From Poseidonocella sedimentorum (GTDB taxonomy: Bacteria; Pseudomonadota; Alphaproteobacteria; Rhodobacterales; Rhodobacteraceae), in contig NZ_FOYI01000012.1 in the NCBI RefSeq assembly GCF_900116005.1, positions 1 to 64,000 on the forward strand: a stretch of 64,000 nt of DNA. The letters run 5' to 3'. Of the stretch, positions 18,121 through 28,327 are shown one piece after another (the stretch's first letter is position 1; each line of letters starts with the position of its first letter). A program made the translations under genes and the position numbers. The notes beneath the pieces were generated by a model that had not been told where the DNA came from, made no database searches, and saw only the letters and a program-made list of their open reading frames with translations.

Positions 18121-18151
18121 GGCCCGGCGGCTTCGCCTTGAAACCGGGCCT

Positions 18152-19243
<1,092 letters not shown>

Positions 19244-19317
19244 GCTCACCTCCCAATTTCCCGGTCCAAATTCCGGCCCAATTCCCGGCCCGTACCCCGG
19301 TTTCGTTGTACACCCGT

Positions 19318-20973
19318 CTAGGCCCTCAGCGCCAGACAGGGCTGCCAGGGCCCGAGGTGCAGACCGCCCTCGGGCGTCGGCGCCGCGCTGCCCAGCTCCA
19401 CGCCGATCACCTGCCAATCGCCCTCCGGCAGCGCCACCTGAGAGGGCGTGTCGGAGAGGTTGAAGGCGCAGAAAATCTCCTCGCCCGCGTCCTTGCGGAG
19501 GAAGGTGAGGATGTCGCCCTCGTGGCGGACGTCCTCCATCGTGCCCTGCATCAGCGCGGGATGCGCGTGGCGAAAGCCGATGGCGCGGCGGTAGTGGTGC
19601 AGGATCGCGGAGGGGTCCTGCTCCTGCGCCGCGACGGAATGGCGGAGGTGCTCCTGCGCCACCGGGAGCCATGGCTTGCCGGTGGTAAACTCGCCGCTGT
19701 GATCCGCGCCGGACCATGCGATCGGCGTCCGGCAGCCATCGCGGCCCTTGAACTCGGGCCAGAACTCGATGCCGTAGGGATCCTGAAGATCCTCGAAGGC
19801 CAGCACGGATTCGCCAAAGCCAAGCTCTTCGCCCTGATAGAGACAGACCGTCCCGCGCAGGCACATGATCAGCGTCGAGAACAGCCGCTGCGCCGCGGGC
19901 GTGAGCGACCAGCGCGAGGCATGGCGCACAACGTCATGGTTGGAAAAGGCCCAGCAGGCCCAGCCATCCGCCGCCACCTCATCGACGAGAGCAAAGACCT
20001 CCGCGATCCGCGCCGCCGTCGGTTGCACCTCCGACAGAAGCTCGAACGCGTAGCACATATGCGCGCGGTTATCGCCCCGGGTGTATTCGCCCAGGAGCCG
20101 CATCCCGTTCTGCGCGTCACCCACCTCGCCGACGCAGGTCTTGCCCGGGTATTCATCGAGCAGCGCGCGGAAGCGTTCGAGGAACACGAGGTTCTCGGGC
20201 TGGTTCTTGGAGTGGATGTGCTCCTGGTGGTTGTAGGGGTTCACGCTCGGCGCGATGCTCGAATTGCGCCGCTCGGGTGCGAGCGCCGGATTGTCGCGCA
20301 GCTCCTTGTCGGCGAAGTAGAAGTTGATCGTATCGAGGCGGAACCCGTCGACCCCGCGATCGAGCCAGAACCGCGTCGCATCGAGCACCGCGTCCTGCAC
20401 CTCGGGGTTGTGGAAGTTGAGGTCGGGTTGGCTTACGAGGAAATTGTGCAGGTAATACTGCTCGCGCCGCGCGTCCCACTGCCAGGCCGGGCCGCCGAAG
20501 ATCGACAGCCAGTTGTTGGGCGGCGTGCCATCGGGCTTGGGATCGGCCCAGACGTACCAGTCGGCGCGCGGGTTGTCGCGGCTCTGGCGGCTCTCGGCGA
20601 ACCAGGCGTGCTGGTCGGAGGTGTGCGAGAGCACAAGGTCGATGAGCACCCGCAGCCCGAGCTTGTGGGCCGTGTCGATCAGCACATCGAAATCCGCCAG
20701 CGAGCCGAACATCGGATCGACATCGCAATAATCGCTCACATCATAGCCGAAATCCTTCATCGGCGAGGTGAAGAACGGCGAGATCCAGATGCAATCGGCC
20801 CCGAGCGCGGCGACATGCGGCAACCGCTGCACGATGCCGAGCAGATCGCCGATCCCGTCGCCGTTGCTGTCCTGAAAGGAGCGCGGATAGATCTGGTAGA
20901 TCACCGCGCCGCGCCACCAGTTTGGATCGTCGTTGAGGGAGCCCGGCTGCGAGGGAACGGGGTTTGCGGTCAT
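19318..20973 (-). CDS. aglA: Alpha-glucosidase AglA (GH13)
   Basis: Cytoplasmic glycoside hydrolase of family 13 that splits imported alpha-glucosides to glucose. The 551-residue protein starts with WWRGAVIYQIYPRSFQD, typical of oligo-1,6-glucosidase/alpha-glucosidase types. The conserved regions are present: VLIDLVLSHTS (region I), GFRLDTINFYF (nucleophile Asp), GEVGD (acid/base Glu, region III) and FSNHDVVR (transition-state Asp). No signal peptide is visible, consistent with hydrolysis after uptake. It lies between the permease genes and aglK in one operon. Confidence 0.93.
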   Translation of the reverse strand: MTANPVPSQPGSLNDDPNWWRGAVIYQIYPRSFQDSNGDGIGDLLGIVQRLPHVAALGADCIWISPFFTSPMKDFGYDVSDYCDVDPMFGSLADFDVLIDTAHKLGLRVLIDLVLSHTSDQHAWFAESRQSRDNPRADWYVWADPKPDGTPPNNWLSIFGGPAWQWDARREQYYLHNFLVSQPDLNFHNPEVQDAVLDATRFWLDRGVDGFRLDTINFYFADKELRDNPALAPERRNSSIAPSVNPYNHQEHIHSKNQPENLVFLERFRALLDEYPGKTCVGEVGDAQNGMRLLGEYTRGDNRAHMCYAFELLSEVQPTAARIAEVFALVDEVAADGWACWAFSNHDVVRHASRWSLTPAAQRLFSTLIMCLRGTVCLYQGEELGFGESVLAFEDLQDPYGIEFWPEFKGRDGCRTPIAWSGADHSGEFTTGKPWLPVAQEHLRHSVAAQEQDPSAILHHYRRAIGFRHAHPALMQGTMEDVRHEGDILTFLRKDAGEEIFCAFNLSDTPSQVALPEGDWQVIGVELGSAAPTPEGGLHLGPWQPCLALRA

Positions 20974-21014
20974 GTAGGATCTTGCCTTTGTGTGTCGTGG
21001 TCTTGTTGGTCTGA

Positions 21015-22169
21015 TTATTTGACGGAGCCGGCGAGAAGCCCGCGCACGAGGAACCGCTGCATCGAGAAGAACACCAGCAGCGGCACCGAGATCGAGACGA
21101 AGGCCGCCGTGGCCAGCACTTCCCAGTTGCCGCCGCGGGTGCCGAGCATCTCGACGATCTGACGGGTCATGACCGTGGTCTGGCCGGTGGAATCGATGAG
21201 GAACACCATCGCGACGAGCAGGTCATTCCAGGTCCAGAGGAACTGGAAGATCGCGAAGGAGGCGAGCGCGGGGAAGCTCAGCGGCAGGATGATCCGGGTG
21301 AAGATCTGGAAATCCGTGGCCCCGTCCACCTTGGCGCATTCGATGATATCGCGCGGCAGGCCGACCATGTAGTTGCGCAGCAGGTAGATCGCGAGCGGCA
21401 GGCCGAAGCCGGTATGGGCGAGCCAGACGCCGAGGTAGCCCTTGCCGATGCCGATCTGGTTGTGCAGCGTCAGGAGCGGAATGAGCGCCAGTTGCAGCGG
21501 CACCACCAGCAGCGCCACCACCGCCGCGATGAGAAGCGCGCGGCCGGGAAAATCCATCCATGCCAACGCATAGGCCGCGAAGGCCGCGATCAGGATCGGG
21601 ATGACGGTGGCGGGAATGACGACGGTGAGCGTGTTGAAGAAGGCCTTCTTCATGCCGCCGCCGGAGCCTTCGGTAAAGAGCACGTTGTCGTAGTTTTCGA
21701 GGGTGAACTTCGGCGGGACCATGGCGTTGAGAAAGACGCGCTGGCCGCGGCTGCCGGACATTTCCTCGCGGCTCTCCACGCGGTAATCGCCGTTTTCGGC
21801 CACGGTGATCGCGCTGCCATCGCGGAATTCGGCCGTCTCGCCGGGCTGATAGGCGCCAAGATCGCGCGAGGAAATGCCCCATGCGTCGACGGTCAGCGGC
21901 TCGCGCCCATCAAGCGCAAAGAGGTTGCCCTCGACGACCCACAGATCGCCCTCCGCCAGCTGGCTATCGGGCGCGGCCGTGCGGATCACGAGGTTCTGCT
22001 CGGCGGGGAAGAGCGCATTCCACCAGCCCGAGCTGGAGATCTGGTCCGAGGTGCGGAAGGACGAGACCAGCAAGCCCACCGTCGGGAAGAGCCACAGCAG
22101 CACGAGCGCCGCGACCGAAATATGTACGACCCACGTAAGCGCCGGTTTTCTACCTGCGATATTGTCCAT
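21015..22169 (-). CDS. aglG: Alpha-glucoside ABC transporter permease AglG
   Basis: Inner-membrane permease of the MalG type, 384 residues. It has an N-terminal helix (residues about 12-34), then a periplasmic loop of about 135 residues, then five helices. The EAA motif lies near the C-terminal third (DIIECAKVDGATDFQIFTRI). The long loop makes it larger than ordinary MalG-like permeases and is usual for AglG as I recall the family. Its ATG overlaps the aglF stop by one base (TGATG), so the two are translationally coupled. It pairs with AglF to form the channel energised by AglK. Confidence 0.9.
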   Translation of the reverse strand: MDNIAGRKPALTWVVHISVAALVLLWLFPTVGLLVSSFRTSDQISSSGWWNALFPAEQNLVIRTAAPDSQLAEGDLWVVEGNLFALDGREPLTVDAWGISSRDLGAYQPGETAEFRDGSAITVAENGDYRVESREEMSGSRGQRVFLNAMVPPKFTLENYDNVLFTEGSGGGMKKAFFNTLTVVIPATVIPILIAAFAAYALAWMDFPGRALLIAAVVALLVVPLQLALIPLLTLHNQIGIGKGYLGVWLAHTGFGLPLAIYLLRNYMVGLPRDIIECAKVDGATDFQIFTRIILPLSFPALASFAIFQFLWTWNDLLVAMVFLIDSTGQTTVMTRQIVEMLGTRGGNWEVLATAAFVSISVPLLVFFSMQRFLVRGLLAGSVK

Positions 22170-23173
22170 CAGCGCATCTCCTTGCGGGCGGTGTAGACGT
22201 TCCAGACGAGGATCGGCGTCACCAGCAGCATGATCACCATCGCCGCCGCCGACCCCATGCCGGTATCGAAGGAGCGGAAAAGCTTGTCATACATGTAATT
22301 GGCCAGAACCTGCGTCTCCCACTGGCCGTTGGTCATGGTGAAGACGATGTCGAAGACCTTGAGCACCACCAGGGTGATCGTCGTCCAGACCACAACGATG
22401 GTGGACATGATCTGCGGCACCTTGATCTTGAAGAAAATCTGGAACGGGTTGGCGCCATCGACGATCGCGGCTTCCACGGTTTCCTCGGGAATGCCGCGCA
22501 GCGCGGCCGAGAGGATCACCATGGCAAAGCCGGTCTGGATCCAGACCAGTACGATCATCAGAAAGAAGTTGTTCCAAAGCGGAATGGTGAGCCAGTTCTG
22601 CGGCTCGCCGCCCATCGCCGTCCAGATCGCGTTGAGCACGCCGATCTGTTCGAACCCGTCGGGGCGGGCCTCGTAGACCAGCTTCCAGATCACGCCCGCG
22701 CCCACGAAGCTGATGGCCATGGGCATGAAGATGAGCGACTTGGCGAGATTGCCCCAGGCGATCCGGTCCGTCAGCTGCGCCGCGAGCAGACCGAAGGCGG
22801 TCGAGAGCGCCGGCACCACGATCAGCCAGAGCAGGTTGTTGCGGATCGCCTCCCAGAACTTCGCCTCACCCGTCAGCTTGGCGTAATGTTCAAGGCCCAC
22901 GAACGCGCCAGTGTCATTGTCGATCAGCGACAGGCGCAGCGTCGCGACGACGGGATAGGCAAGATAGAGGCCGAGCGCGAATATCGCCGGAAAGAGAAAG
23001 AGCCAGGGCCGGATCATGTTGGCGCGGTTGATATTGCGCCCTGCGTCGGGCCCCTTGGCGGGATAAAGCACCCGGTCCAGGAACTGGTTGGCGAAGTAGA
23101 AATATCCGATACAGCCGCCCACACCGATGATGATGGTTACGAGCCCCTGCAGGGCCGGATGAAGTCCACCCAT
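22169..23173 (-). CDS. aglF: Alpha-glucoside ABC transporter permease AglF
   Basis: Inner-membrane permease of the MalF type, 334 residues and seven to eight predicted helices. The EAA motif is visible as ETVEAAIVDGANPFQIFFKI. The first helix (LVTIIIGVGGCIGYFYFA) precedes a short linker with RANMIRPWLFLFPAIFALG. ATG 23173 is preceded by GGGGGAGGGGG. It follows aglE by 90 bases and overlaps aglG. It forms the membrane channel with AglG. Confidence 0.92.
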   Translation of the reverse strand: MGGLHPALQGLVTIIIGVGGCIGYFYFANQFLDRVLYPAKGPDAGRNINRANMIRPWLFLFPAIFALGLYLAYPVVATLRLSLIDNDTGAFVGLEHYAKLTGEAKFWEAIRNNLLWLIVVPALSTAFGLLAAQLTDRIAWGNLAKSLIFMPMAISFVGAGVIWKLVYEARPDGFEQIGVLNAIWTAMGGEPQNWLTIPLWNNFFLMIVLVWIQTGFAMVILSAALRGIPEETVEAAIVDGANPFQIFFKIKVPQIMSTIVVVWTTITLVVLKVFDIVFTMTNGQWETQVLANYMYDKLFRSFDTGMGSAAAMVIMLLVTPILVWNVYTARKEMR

Positions 23174-23262
23174 GTTCCCCCTCCCCCTTGTTGCGCGCTT
23201 TGCGCGTCAGTCTGGTGAAGCGGCCCGCGCCGTGGCGGGCCGCCCGATCTTGGCCGGGGCGC

Positions 23263-24618
23263 TTACTTCAGCGCGTCCCAGGAGCTTTGGATATCCGCGG
23301 CGACATCTTGGGCGGATTTGCCGCCGGTGTAATCGACCATGCCGGTCCAGAACGACCCGGCGCCGACGCCTGCGGGCATCAGGTCGGAGCCGTCGAAGCG
23401 GAAGGTGGTCGCATCGATCAGGATCTGGCCCTGGCCGCGCAGCGTGTCGCTCATGTAGGCATCGAGGTTGACGCCCTTGTGCGGTGTGAGGAAACCGGTC
23501 TGGGCCATCATCACCTCATGGGTGAGCGGCAGGGTGAGGAATTCCATGAATTCGCTCGTCGCATCCGAGGGGTTGGTGACCGCCATCAGCGTGCCGCCCC
23601 CGAGGACCGGATTGCCGAGGTCTTTTTCCGCGTAGGACGGGAAGTAGAAGAAGTCGGCATCCACGCCGAATTCCACGTCTTCGGGGAAGAAGGCCGGAAC
23701 GAAGGAGGCCTGGCGGTGCAGGTAGCACTGCGGCGGCGAGGTGAAGAGGCCCTTGGGGCTGTCGCGGAAATCGGTCGAGGCCACGGCCCCTGCCCCGCCG
23801 GAGACCTTGGCGTCATCGCGGGCGAAGTAGCCGAATTCCTCGATCGCGGCGACAACGCGCGGATCGTCAAAGCCGATCTCGTTGGTGGTCCAGGCGTCGT
23901 AGACCTCGGGCGGCTGGGTGCGCAGCATGATGTCCTCGACCCAGTCGGTCGCCGGCCAGCCGGTCGCGGCGCCGGAGCCCAGACCGATACACCACGGCGT
24001 TTCGCCCTCGGACACGATCTGCTCGGTCAGCGCCTTGAGCTCTTCCATCGAGCCGGGGACCTCGTAGCCCGCGTCCTCGAAGTTCTCCGGGTTGTACCAC
24101 ACGAGGCTCTTGAGGTTCACGTTGAAGAAGAAGCCGTAGAAGGCGTCGTTGCCATCGGCATCGGCATAGGTGCCCAGATCGACCCAGGATTGCCCGGCGG
24201 CGTAGTTCTCGGCGACCCAGGATTGGATGTCGTCCGAAAGCGGCGAGAGCTGGCCCTTGGCGGCGAGCAGCGCGGCAAGACCCGGCTGCGGGAACACGGC
24301 AACGTTGGGCGGCGAGCCGGCTTCGGCATCGATCACGATCTGCTGCTCGAAGCTGTCGGAGCCAGTGTAGATCACCTCGGCGCCGGTCGCATCGGCGAAA
24401 TAGGCGACGGCACTGCGGAAGATGTCATCTTCGGGCGTGAGCCAGGGGCCCGAGACGGTCACCGTCTGGCCGGAGAGATCCGGCGCGCTGTCCGCCCATG
24501 CGGTGTAGCTGTCCCAGCTGAACGGGCCCTCGCCCACCGGAAATTTCAGATCCTGTGCTTGCGCCATTCCGGCGACCAGGGCAAGCGCTGCCGCGCTGGC
24601 CATGAAACGATGTGCCAT
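23263..24618 (-). CDS. aglE: Alpha-glucoside-binding protein AglE
   Basis: Periplasmic solute-binding protein that delivers alpha-glucosides to AglFG-K. The 451-residue precursor has a clean signal peptide (MAHRFMASAAALALVAGMAQA). The mature part looks like a family-1 extracellular sugar-binding protein: VIYTGSDSFEQQI, PQPGLAALLAAKGQL, and a tryptophan-rich region WPATDWVEDIML. ATG 24618 follows GGAGGAAAGA; the upstream in-frame ATG is rejected because it would mask the signal. It is the first gene of the operon, facing the LacI-type control region. Confidence 0.92.
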   Translation of the reverse strand: MAHRFMASAAALALVAGMAQAQDLKFPVGEGPFSWDSYTAWADSAPDLSGQTVTVSGPWLTPEDDIFRSAVAYFADATGAEVIYTGSDSFEQQIVIDAEAGSPPNVAVFPQPGLAALLAAKGQLSPLSDDIQSWVAENYAAGQSWVDLGTYADADGNDAFYGFFFNVNLKSLVWYNPENFEDAGYEVPGSMEELKALTEQIVSEGETPWCIGLGSGAATGWPATDWVEDIMLRTQPPEVYDAWTTNEIGFDDPRVVAAIEEFGYFARDDAKVSGGAGAVASTDFRDSPKGLFTSPPQCYLHRQASFVPAFFPEDVEFGVDADFFYFPSYAEKDLGNPVLGGGTLMAVTNPSDATSEFMEFLTLPLTHEVMMAQTGFLTPHKGVNLDAYMSDTLRGQGQILIDATTFRFDGSDLMPAGVGAGSFWTGMVDYTGGKSAQDVAADIQSSWDALK

Positions 24619-24681
24619 TCTTTCCTCCCAAAAAGGTGCTTTGTCTGCACGCTCTCCCGACTGTTGAATCATGCGCGCCTG

Positions 24682-24730
24682 GAATCAACCGCCAAACGCA
24701 GAAACCCCAAACGCAGAATCAACCGCCAAA
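24682..24730. repeat. Short direct repeats in the aglE leader
   Basis: GAATCAACCGCCAAA occurs at 24682-24696 and 24716-24730, and CCAAACGCAGAA at 24692-24703 and 24707-24718. The repeats sit between the aglE start and the first LacI-type palindrome, and the second copy runs into that palindrome. Each CCAAACGC resembles half of the CAAAGCGCTTTG site. They could be weak half-sites or a replication-slippage duplication. Confidence 0.6.
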
Positions 24731-24738
24731 GCGCTTTG
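24727..24738. promoter_or_regulatory. LacI-type operator 1 (AglR candidate)
   Basis: A perfect 12-bp palindrome CAAAGCGCTTTG lies 109 bases upstream of aglE. An AT-rich stretch (TATATACGGTTTATTAAT) follows at once, suitable for promoter elements. Even-symmetry sites with a central CG are typical for LacI-family repressors. The adjacent aglR product is the obvious binder. Confidence 0.75.
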
Positions 24739-24900
24739 AACACTATATACGGTTTATTAATCCTTTCAGCCTGTCAATGATCTTGCGAGGGCGGCGGCGC
24801 AAATACTCCCGCCGCGCGGCGGGGGGTGGCCCAGGGACCAGTCGCAATAAAGTGCTTGTTTTTTCACCGGACCTGCCGCAAGCGTAAACCGGGACCGGGG

Positions 24901-24913
24901 CAAAAGCGCTTTG
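24901..24913. promoter_or_regulatory. LacI-type operator 2 (AglR autoregulation candidate)
   Basis: CAAAAGCGCTTTG ends 12 bases before the aglR ATG and just before its ribosome binding site (GGAGG). It shares the AAAGCGCTTT core with operator 1. The two sites are about 175 bases apart, so one repressor could control both directions or loop the DNA. Position over the leader suggests autorepression. Confidence 0.7.
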
Positions 24914-24925
24914 ACTGGAGGAAAA

Positions 24926-25951
24926 ATGAACCTGAAACAACTCTCCGCGCATCTCGGCCTGTCCCAGACCACCGTCAGCCGCGCCCTCAACGGCTACCCC
25001 GAGGTCAACGCGGTCACGCGCGAGCGGGTGGAACAGGCCGCCCGCACCTTCGGCTACCAACCCAACCGGCGCGCGCGCTCTCTGGCCACGGGTCAGGCGA
25101 TGGCGATCGGGCATGTCATCCCGGGCCGGTTTCAGCATGAGCTCCACAACCCGATCTTCGGGGACTTCATCGCCGGCGCCGGCCAGCTCTATGCCGATCA
25201 CGGCTATGATCTGATGCTGACCTTCGTCGGCCAACGCCAGGAGCTCGATGTCTACCGCGAGCTGCACGGCCGCGGCGCGGTCGACGGGGTCATCGTGCAG
25301 GGGCCGCGCATGACCGATGAACGGATCGAACGGCTCACCGAAATCGGGATGCGCTTCGTCGTACACGGCCGGTCCACCAACTCCAGCGTGCCCTATTCCT
25401 GGGTCGACATGAACAACGAGCGGGCCTTCGAGCGCGCGACGGAATATCTCATCGGCCTCGGCCACCGGCGCATCGGTCTGATCAACGGGCTGGAGACGCT
25501 CGACTTCGCCCACCGCCGGCGCAGGGGGTTTTGCGCGGCGCTCAAGACCGCCGGGATCACGCCAGAGCCGGAGCTGATGACCAGCGCGGAGATGACCGAA
25601 ACATATGGCTATGAGACGACCGTCCGGATGCTCGCCGCGCCCAAGCCCCCGACGGCGATCGTCGTCTCGTCCATGCCGGCAGCCTTTGGCGTCCGTCTCG
25701 CGATCGAAAACGCCGGGCTGGTCATGGGCCGCGATATCTCCGTCGTCACCCATGATGACGATCTGTCCTACCTGCGCAACGATGGCGACACTCCGGCCTT
25801 TACCGCCACCCGCTCGTCGGCGCATGAAGCGGGGCGCATGTGCGCCGAGATTCTCATCGCACAGCTCAGATCGAAACAAACCGAGCCCGTCCACAAGATG
25901 CTGGAAGCCGAATTCGTCATCGGCCGCTCCACCGGACCGGCGCCGGAATAG
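24926..25951 (+). CDS. aglR: LacI-family repressor AglR
   Basis: Transcriptional repressor of the agl genes. The 341-residue protein begins with a LacI helix-turn-helix (MNLKQLSAHLGLSQTTVSRA, then LNGYPEVNAVTRERV) and the hinge YQPNRRARSLATG. A periplasmic-binding-protein-like effector domain follows to the end. The ATG at 24926 follows TGGAGGAAAA. It is divergent from aglE and heads a plus-strand run with the GH1 and glucokinase genes. Two palindromes lie in the intergenic region. The inducer is probably a glucoside or glucose, inferred from the neighbours. Confidence 0.92.
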   Translation: MNLKQLSAHLGLSQTTVSRALNGYPEVNAVTRERVEQAARTFGYQPNRRARSLATGQAMAIGHVIPGRFQHELHNPIFGDFIAGAGQLYADHGYDLMLTFVGQRQELDVYRELHGRGAVDGVIVQGPRMTDERIERLTEIGMRFVVHGRSTNSSVPYSWVDMNNERAFERATEYLIGLGHRRIGLINGLETLDFAHRRRRGFCAALKTAGITPEPELMTSAEMTETYGYETTVRMLAAPKPPTAIVVSSMPAAFGVRLAIENAGLVMGRDISVVTHDDDLSYLRNDGDTPAFTATRSSAHEAGRMCAEILIAQLRSKQTEPVHKMLEAEFVIGRSTGPAPE

Positions 25952-25965
25952 ACCCCGAGGCACGC

Positions 25966-27288
25966 ATGAAATTCTCTCGCAGCGATTTTCCCGAAGGCTT
26001 CCTGTTCGGCGCAGCCACCTCGAGCTACCAGATCGAGGGCCACGGATTCGGCGGCGCGGGCCGCACCCATTGGGATGATTTCGCCGCGACGCCCGGCAAC
26101 GTGGTCCGGGCCGAAAACGGCGCCCGCGCCTGCGATCACTACCACATGTATGAGGCGGATTTCGACTTGCTCAAGGACGCGGGCTTCGATTGCTACCGCT
26201 TCTCGACAAGCTGGGCCCGGGTGCTGCCCGAGGGGCGCGGCACGCCCAACCCCGAGGGCCTCGACTACTACGACCGGCTGACCGACGCGCTCCTGGAGCG
26301 CGGGCTCAAACCCTGTGCCACGCTCTATCACTGGGAACTGCCCTCGGCGCTCGCCGATCTCGGCGGCTGGCGCAACCGCGACATCGCCGAATGGTTCGCC
26401 GAGTACACCGAGGTCATCATGTCGCGCATCGGCGACCGGATGTTCTCGGTCGCGCCGATCAACGAGCCGTGGTGCGTCGCATGGCTGAGCCATTTCCTCG
26501 GCCACCACGCCCCCGGTCTGCGCGATATCCGCGCCACCGCCCGCGCGATGCACCACGTCCTCCTCGCCCACGGTCGCGCCATCGAGACGATGCGCGGTCT
26601 CGGGATGGACAACCTCGGCGCGGTCTTCAATCTCGAATGGGCCGATCCCGCCGACGACAGCGACGCCGCCCGCGAGGCCGCGGCGCTCTATGACGGGTAC
26701 TATAACCGGTTCTTCCTCGGCGGCGTGTTCAAGGGCGAATACCCCGCCAACGTCATGGAGGGGCTCGGTCCCCACATGCCCAAGGGCTGGCAGGATGATT
26801 TCAAGACGATCATGGCGCCGGTCGACTGGTGCGGGATCAACTACTACACGCGCAAGCTCATCGCCCCGGCGACCGGCCCCTGGCCCGCGCATCAGGAAGT
26901 CGAAGGGCCGCTGCCCAAGACCTTGATGGGATGGGAGATTTTCCCCGAGGGCCTCTACAACTTCCTCACCCGCACCGCCCGCGAATACACCGGCGACCTG
27001 CCGATCTACATCACCGAAAACGGCCTCGCGAGCCCCGATGTCCTCAAGGACGGCCGCGTCGAAGACCCCGCCCGCATCGCCTATCTCGACGCGCATCTGG
27101 AGAAAGTCCGTCAGGCGATCCACGAAGGCGTCCCCGTCAAGGGCTACATGTGCTGGTCGCTGCTGGACAATTATGAATGGGCCCTGGGATATGAAAAGCG
27201 CTTTGGGCTCGTGCATGTGGATTTCGACAGCTTGAAGCGGACACCCAAGACATCCTATGAGGCTCTCAAAGCCGCCTTTGCAAGGTAA
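25966..27288 (+). CDS. GH1 beta-glucosidase
   Basis: Cytoplasmic family-1 glycoside hydrolase, 440 residues, usual length for the family. The N-terminus FPEGFLFGAATSSYQIEG is the GH1 signature. TLYHWELP and the acid/base motif INEPWC are present, as is the nucleophile motif YITENGL, with YMCWSLLDNYEW and YEKRFGLVHVD at the end. There is no signal peptide, so it acts on imported beta-glucosides. It begins 14 bases after aglR and is followed 8 bases later by glucokinase. A beta-specific enzyme in an alpha-glucoside regulon suggests mixed or broader substrates. Confidence 0.93.
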   Translation: MKFSRSDFPEGFLFGAATSSYQIEGHGFGGAGRTHWDDFAATPGNVVRAENGARACDHYHMYEADFDLLKDAGFDCYRFSTSWARVLPEGRGTPNPEGLDYYDRLTDALLERGLKPCATLYHWELPSALADLGGWRNRDIAEWFAEYTEVIMSRIGDRMFSVAPINEPWCVAWLSHFLGHHAPGLRDIRATARAMHHVLLAHGRAIETMRGLGMDNLGAVFNLEWADPADDSDAAREAAALYDGYYNRFFLGGVFKGEYPANVMEGLGPHMPKGWQDDFKTIMAPVDWCGINYYTRKLIAPATGPWPAHQEVEGPLPKTLMGWEIFPEGLYNFLTRTAREYTGDLPIYITENGLASPDVLKDGRVEDPARIAYLDAHLEKVRQAIHEGVPVKGYMCWSLLDNYEWALGYEKRFGLVHVDFDSLKRTPKTSYEALKAAFAR

Positions 27289-27296
27289 CGCCCCCC

Positions 27297-28298
27297 GTGA
27301 CCGATCCAGTGACCATGATCCATCCGGACAATGCCTACACGCTCGTCGCCGATGTCGGCGGGACCAACACGCGGGTTGCGCTCGCGGACGGGGCCGCGCT
27401 CGTGCCCGGCACGATCCGGCGCTATCGCAACGCGGAGTTTCCGGGGATCGAGAGCGTTCTGGCGCAGTTTCTCGACGATGAAGGCGGGGCCGATCCGGCC
27501 GCGGCCTGTATCGCGGTGGCGGGCCCGGTGCACAACGGCGTCGCCGAGCTCACCAATCTGGACTGGTCCATCGACGGCGGCGCCCTCGCCCGCTCCACCC
27601 GCTCCGAGACCGTCGCGATTCTCAACGACCTTCAGGCTCAGGGCCATGCGCTCCCCTATCTCACCCCGGAGGCGCAGCGCGAGGTCGTGCCCGCCGGCGT
27701 CGAGGACAGCCGCGGGACGACGCGGCTGGTGATCGGGGTTGGCACCGGGTTCAACGCGGCCCTTGTGCTGACCGATGCGGGCAAGACCATCGTGCCGCCC
27801 TCCGAGGCCGGTCATGCGAGCCTGCTGGTGCGCAACGAATCCGAGTATCGCCTCAGCCGCTACATCGAAAGCGCGCATGGCCTTCCCGGCATCGAAGACG
27901 TGCTCTCGGGGCGCGGGCTGGAGCGGGTCTACCAGTGGCTCGGGCAGGAAGACGGCGATTTCCGGCAACAGACCGCCGCCGAGATCATGGCCCATTGCGC
28001 CGACGGGACGGACCCGCGCGCCGAGGATACCGTCCGCCATTTCGTCCGCATCCTCGGCGCCGTCGCGGGCAACCTCTCCTTGATCCAGTTGCCCTTTGGC
28101 GGGGTGTATCTCGTGGGCGGCGTGGCCCGCGCGATGACGCCCTATCTCCAGCCCTTCGGTTTCGCGGATGCCTTCCGCGACAAGGGCCGCTTCGCCGGGT
28201 TCATGAAGAATTTTGCTGTGCATGTGGTCGAGGATGACTATGCTGCGCTCACGGGCTGCGCCGCGCATATCGCTTCCGTCATCGCCGCCAAAAGCTGA
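27297..28298 (+). CDS. glk: Glucokinase
   Basis: ATP-dependent glucokinase that phosphorylates free glucose from the neighbouring glucosidases to glucose 6-phosphate. The 333-residue protein has the phosphate-1 motif LVADVGGTNTRVALADG, NLDWSIDG, EAGHASL and VYLVGGVARAM. It belongs to the Glk (PF02685) type rather than ROK. I use GTG 27297 because AAGGTAA lies eight bases upstream, whereas ATG 27315 is an alternative with no clear site. It closes the aglR-GH1-glk run. Confidence 0.92.
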   Translation: MTDPVTMIHPDNAYTLVADVGGTNTRVALADGAALVPGTIRRYRNAEFPGIESVLAQFLDDEGGADPAAACIAVAGPVHNGVAELTNLDWSIDGGALARSTRSETVAILNDLQAQGHALPYLTPEAQREVVPAGVEDSRGTTRLVIGVGTGFNAALVLTDAGKTIVPPSEAGHASLLVRNESEYRLSRYIESAHGLPGIEDVLSGRGLERVYQWLGQEDGDFRQQTAAEIMAHCADGTDPRAEDTVRHFVRILGAVAGNLSLIQLPFGGVYLVGGVARAMTPYLQPFGFADAFRDKGRFAGFMKNFAVHVVEDDYAALTGCAAHIASVIAAKS

Positions 28299-28327
28299 GC
28301 GCCGCCCCGCCGGATGGGGAGATGGTC

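Noticed and set aside
27195-27204. AAAGCGCTTT inside the GH1 gene
   Set aside because: It encodes the conserved YEKRFG part of the GH1 C-terminal motif, so coding constraint explains it.
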